Positions 62,548-64,000 of a DNA stretch of 64,000 nucleotides are shown here, in pieces (the stretch's first letter is position 1; every line of letters begins with the position of its first letter). Location: NCBI RefSeq assembly GCF_024400215.1, contig NZ_CP053748.1:2914001-2978000 (forward strand), written 5' to 3'. A program made the position numbers and the translations under genes. The notes beneath the pieces are model-generated. The model was not told the DNA's origin and made no database searches. It saw nothing but the letters and a program-made list of their open reading frames with translations. The stretch comes from Massilia sp. erpn (GTDB lineage: Bacteria; Pseudomonadota; Gammaproteobacteria; Burkholderiales; Burkholderiaceae_D).

Positions 62548-64000
62548 AGCGCCTGCTCATGAGCGCAGCGGCAGCCCTGCTGCTGCCAGGGGCGGCGCTG
62601 GCCGTGCCGCAGGTTTTCCTGGTGCAGAATTCGGGCTGGATGGAACCCTTCTTCAGCGATCCGTCCTCGCAGTACAAGGCGCTGGTGACGGAAGTGATGC
62701 TGGCCGCGACCGGGCAGGGCGATGCCGTGGTGCTGGCCTCCTTCAACCAGAGCCAGCCCGGCGCGCCATCGCCCAAGGCCCTGCTGGCGGAGCGCGCCGA
62801 CGGCGCACAATTGCGCCAGCATGTGGCGGCGGTGCTGTCGCCGCTGGGCGTGGCGAAAAAGCTTGGCGGCAGCGCGCTGGCCGACACCGATCTGGGCGAG
62901 GCGGTCAGCGCGTCCATCGGCACAGCGCTGGAGAATAAGCCAGGCCTGGTCTGGCTGTTCACCAACAACAAGAACAGTCCGAACAACGACCAGGCCACGG
63001 CGGCGCGCAACCGCGAATTCTATGAGCTGATCCACCACGGCGGCGCGATCCGCAAGGCGCTGGCCTTCCCGCTGCATATGCCGGTGAAGGGCAAGACCTA
63101 TAGCGCGAATGGCCTGATGGTGTATGTCTTCGCCATCCACGACGCGGGTGCGGCCCAGCTGGATGCGCTGCTGCGCTCCGGCCGTTTGCGGCAGGTGATT
63201 ACCGAAACGCCGGCGCGCCTCAAGCCGCTGGACCAGGATACGGTGCGTCTGCGCCCGGTGCGGGTCGAGAACGTGCCGGGCGTGAATTTCTCCACGCTGC
63301 CGAACGGCATGCTGCGCGCCGATGTGGACGCGGGCGCCACGGCCACCGCGAAAGGCGGCAGCGCGCCGGCTGCCCGCATCGGCTGGCAGCTGGAAAACGC
63401 CATCTACCCTTACACCATCGTCAGCGCCCATCTGGAGGCCGCATCGGCGCTGGCGGGCGAACAGAAAGCCATCGCACTGGGCAGCGACAGCGTGCATGCG
63501 TTGGCCCCGGGCAAACCGCAGCCGCTGTCGTCGTCGCTGCAGCTGCCGGTGGCCCAGTTGCCCGGCAAATGGTCGCTGGCGGCGGTGAAGGCGGCCGGTT
63601 CGGCGCAACTGCTGCCGGGGCGCGTTGAAGTGCGGCTCAGCGAGCAAAAGCTGGAGCTGTCGCAAGCCTTCCGCCAGCGCATGGCCGCGCTATTCCCCGG
63701 CGATCCGCTGCCGGACATCTTCACGCCGCCGGAGCAGATCCAGGGCTCGCGCGCCGTGCTGCCGGTCGAGGTGCGCGTCAATTACGGCATCGCGCCGCTG
63801 CTGGCCGCCCTGGGACTGGTGGGCGCGCTGCTGGCGCTGGCCGCCGGCCTGGTGATCGCCCTGACGCGTGGCCGCAAGGTGCGCCTGGTGGTCGAGGGCG
63901 AGCCGCGCACCATCCATACCAAGCCGGGCATGCGCACGCCGATCCACGACAAGGCGGGCAATAAGGTGGCCGAACTGCATACCACGCTGTTTGCAAGCAC
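62544..64000 (+). CDS. Membrane protein with VWA-like N-terminal domain (3' end missing)
   Basis: The frame is open from the ATG at 62544, which overlaps the preceding stop, to the window end (485 codons, incomplete). It has a signal peptide (cut near residue 20, ALA). An N-terminal domain follows whose first strand VFLVQNSGWMEPF resembles a von Willebrand A domain with a degraded MIDAS; LVWLFTNNKNSPNND fits a later strand of that fold. Beta-rich domains lie at about 230-400, a membrane helix at about 415-437, and then a cytoplasmic basic segment. With the zinc-ribbon protein it forms a coupled pair, probably continuing downstream. Confidence 0.72.
   Translation, partial: MKRLLMSAAAALLLPGAALAVPQVFLVQNSGWMEPFFSDPSSQYKALVTEVMLAATGQGDAVVLASFNQSQPGAPSPKALLAERADGAQLRQHVAAVLSPLGVAKKLGGSALADTDLGEAVSASIGTALENKPGLVWLFTNNKNSPNNDQATAARNREFYELIHHGGAIRKALAFPLHMPVKGKTYSANGLMVYVFAIHDAGAAQLDALLRSGRLRQVITETPARLKPLDQDTVRLRPVRVENVPGVNFSTLPNGMLRADVDAGATATAKGGSAPAARIGWQLENAIYPYTIVSAHLEAASALAGEQKAIALGSDSVHALAPGKPQPLSSSLQLPVAQLPGKWSLAAVKAAGSAQLLPGRVEVRLSEQKLELSQAFRQRMAALFPGDPLPDIFTPPEQIQGSRAVLPVEVRVNYGIAPLLAALGLVGALLALAAGLVIALTRGRKVRLVVEGEPRTIHTKPGMRTPIHDKAGNKVAELHTTLFAS

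Overview
The window is a 64 kb piece of a high-GC beta-proteobacterial chromosome. The gene content and order (yebC-purD-hemF-nadD-rsfS-rlmH-maf-rng), the number of chemoreceptors and two-component proteins, and the RND, MFS and TonB systems suggest an Oxalobacteraceae member (Massilia, Duganella or Janthinobacterium-like). This assignment comes from gene content only; no database was searched.

Layout. 1-3.5 kb: the end of a membrane diguanylate cyclase, a CHASE3-type chemoreceptor and a small HigB/HigA-like toxin-antitoxin pair. 3.5-10.5 kb, minus strand: a compact housekeeping run for a YebC regulator, purine and heme biosynthesis, NAD synthesis, ribosome maturation (RsfS, RlmH), Maf and RNase G. 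10.6-14.2 kb: an RTX/DUF4214 protein and a large PhoD-like phosphatase with Ala-rich insertions. 14.4-21.5 kb: a DMT exporter, methylglyoxal synthase, quinone oxidoreductase with an overlapping 42-residue membrane protein, a DUF4136 lipoprotein, aminopeptidase N and fructose-1,6-bisphosphatase. 21.6-26 kb: tRNA-Thr(CGT) with a terminator, then an AT-richer gene for a 15-copy hendecad coiled-coil protein and a 1045-residue UPF1-like helicase. 26-31.5 kb: a second chemoreceptor, a branched-chain amino acid binding protein, an Ala/Gln-rich coiled-coil protein and a YqjD/ElaB-like protein. 31.6-42.7 kb: two complete tripartite efflux operons meeting tail to tail, an MFS/EmrAB type (+) and an RND type (-); the RND operon is headed by its TetR regulator and ends with a GyrI-like ligand-binding protein. 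43.1-45.4 kb: a hybrid kinase and a dual-receiver protein. 45.5-51.2 kb: secreted M1 metallopeptidase, DUF6702 protein, TonB receptor and 2OG-Fe dioxygenase in one direction. 51.4-55.8 kb: OhrR-type regulator with a readable operator, a zinc-ribbon protein, an HD-GYP protein with a dead receiver, and a CHASE histidine kinase. 55.9-59.7 kb: TIM-barrel isomerase and PhyH-like dioxygenase divergent from a LysR regulator, then an M29-like aminopeptidase. 59.9-64 kb: small unknown proteins and a two-gene unit (zinc-ribbon protein plus a membrane protein with a VWA-like fold) that runs off the window.

A family of palindromic repeats with GGTGTCAGGC/GCCTGACACC cores recurs. Three nested REPIN-like copies lie near 14.2, 42.9 and 58.6 kb, and two short hairpins near 16.85 and 19.3 kb. 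The last of these lies inside pepN and is translated. The 58.6 kb copy supplies the stop codons of both convergent neighbours. The best candidates for undescribed biology are the hendecad protein plus helicase next to tRNA-Thr, the 61-64 kb pair, and the peptidase/DUF6702/TonB/dioxygenase cluster.
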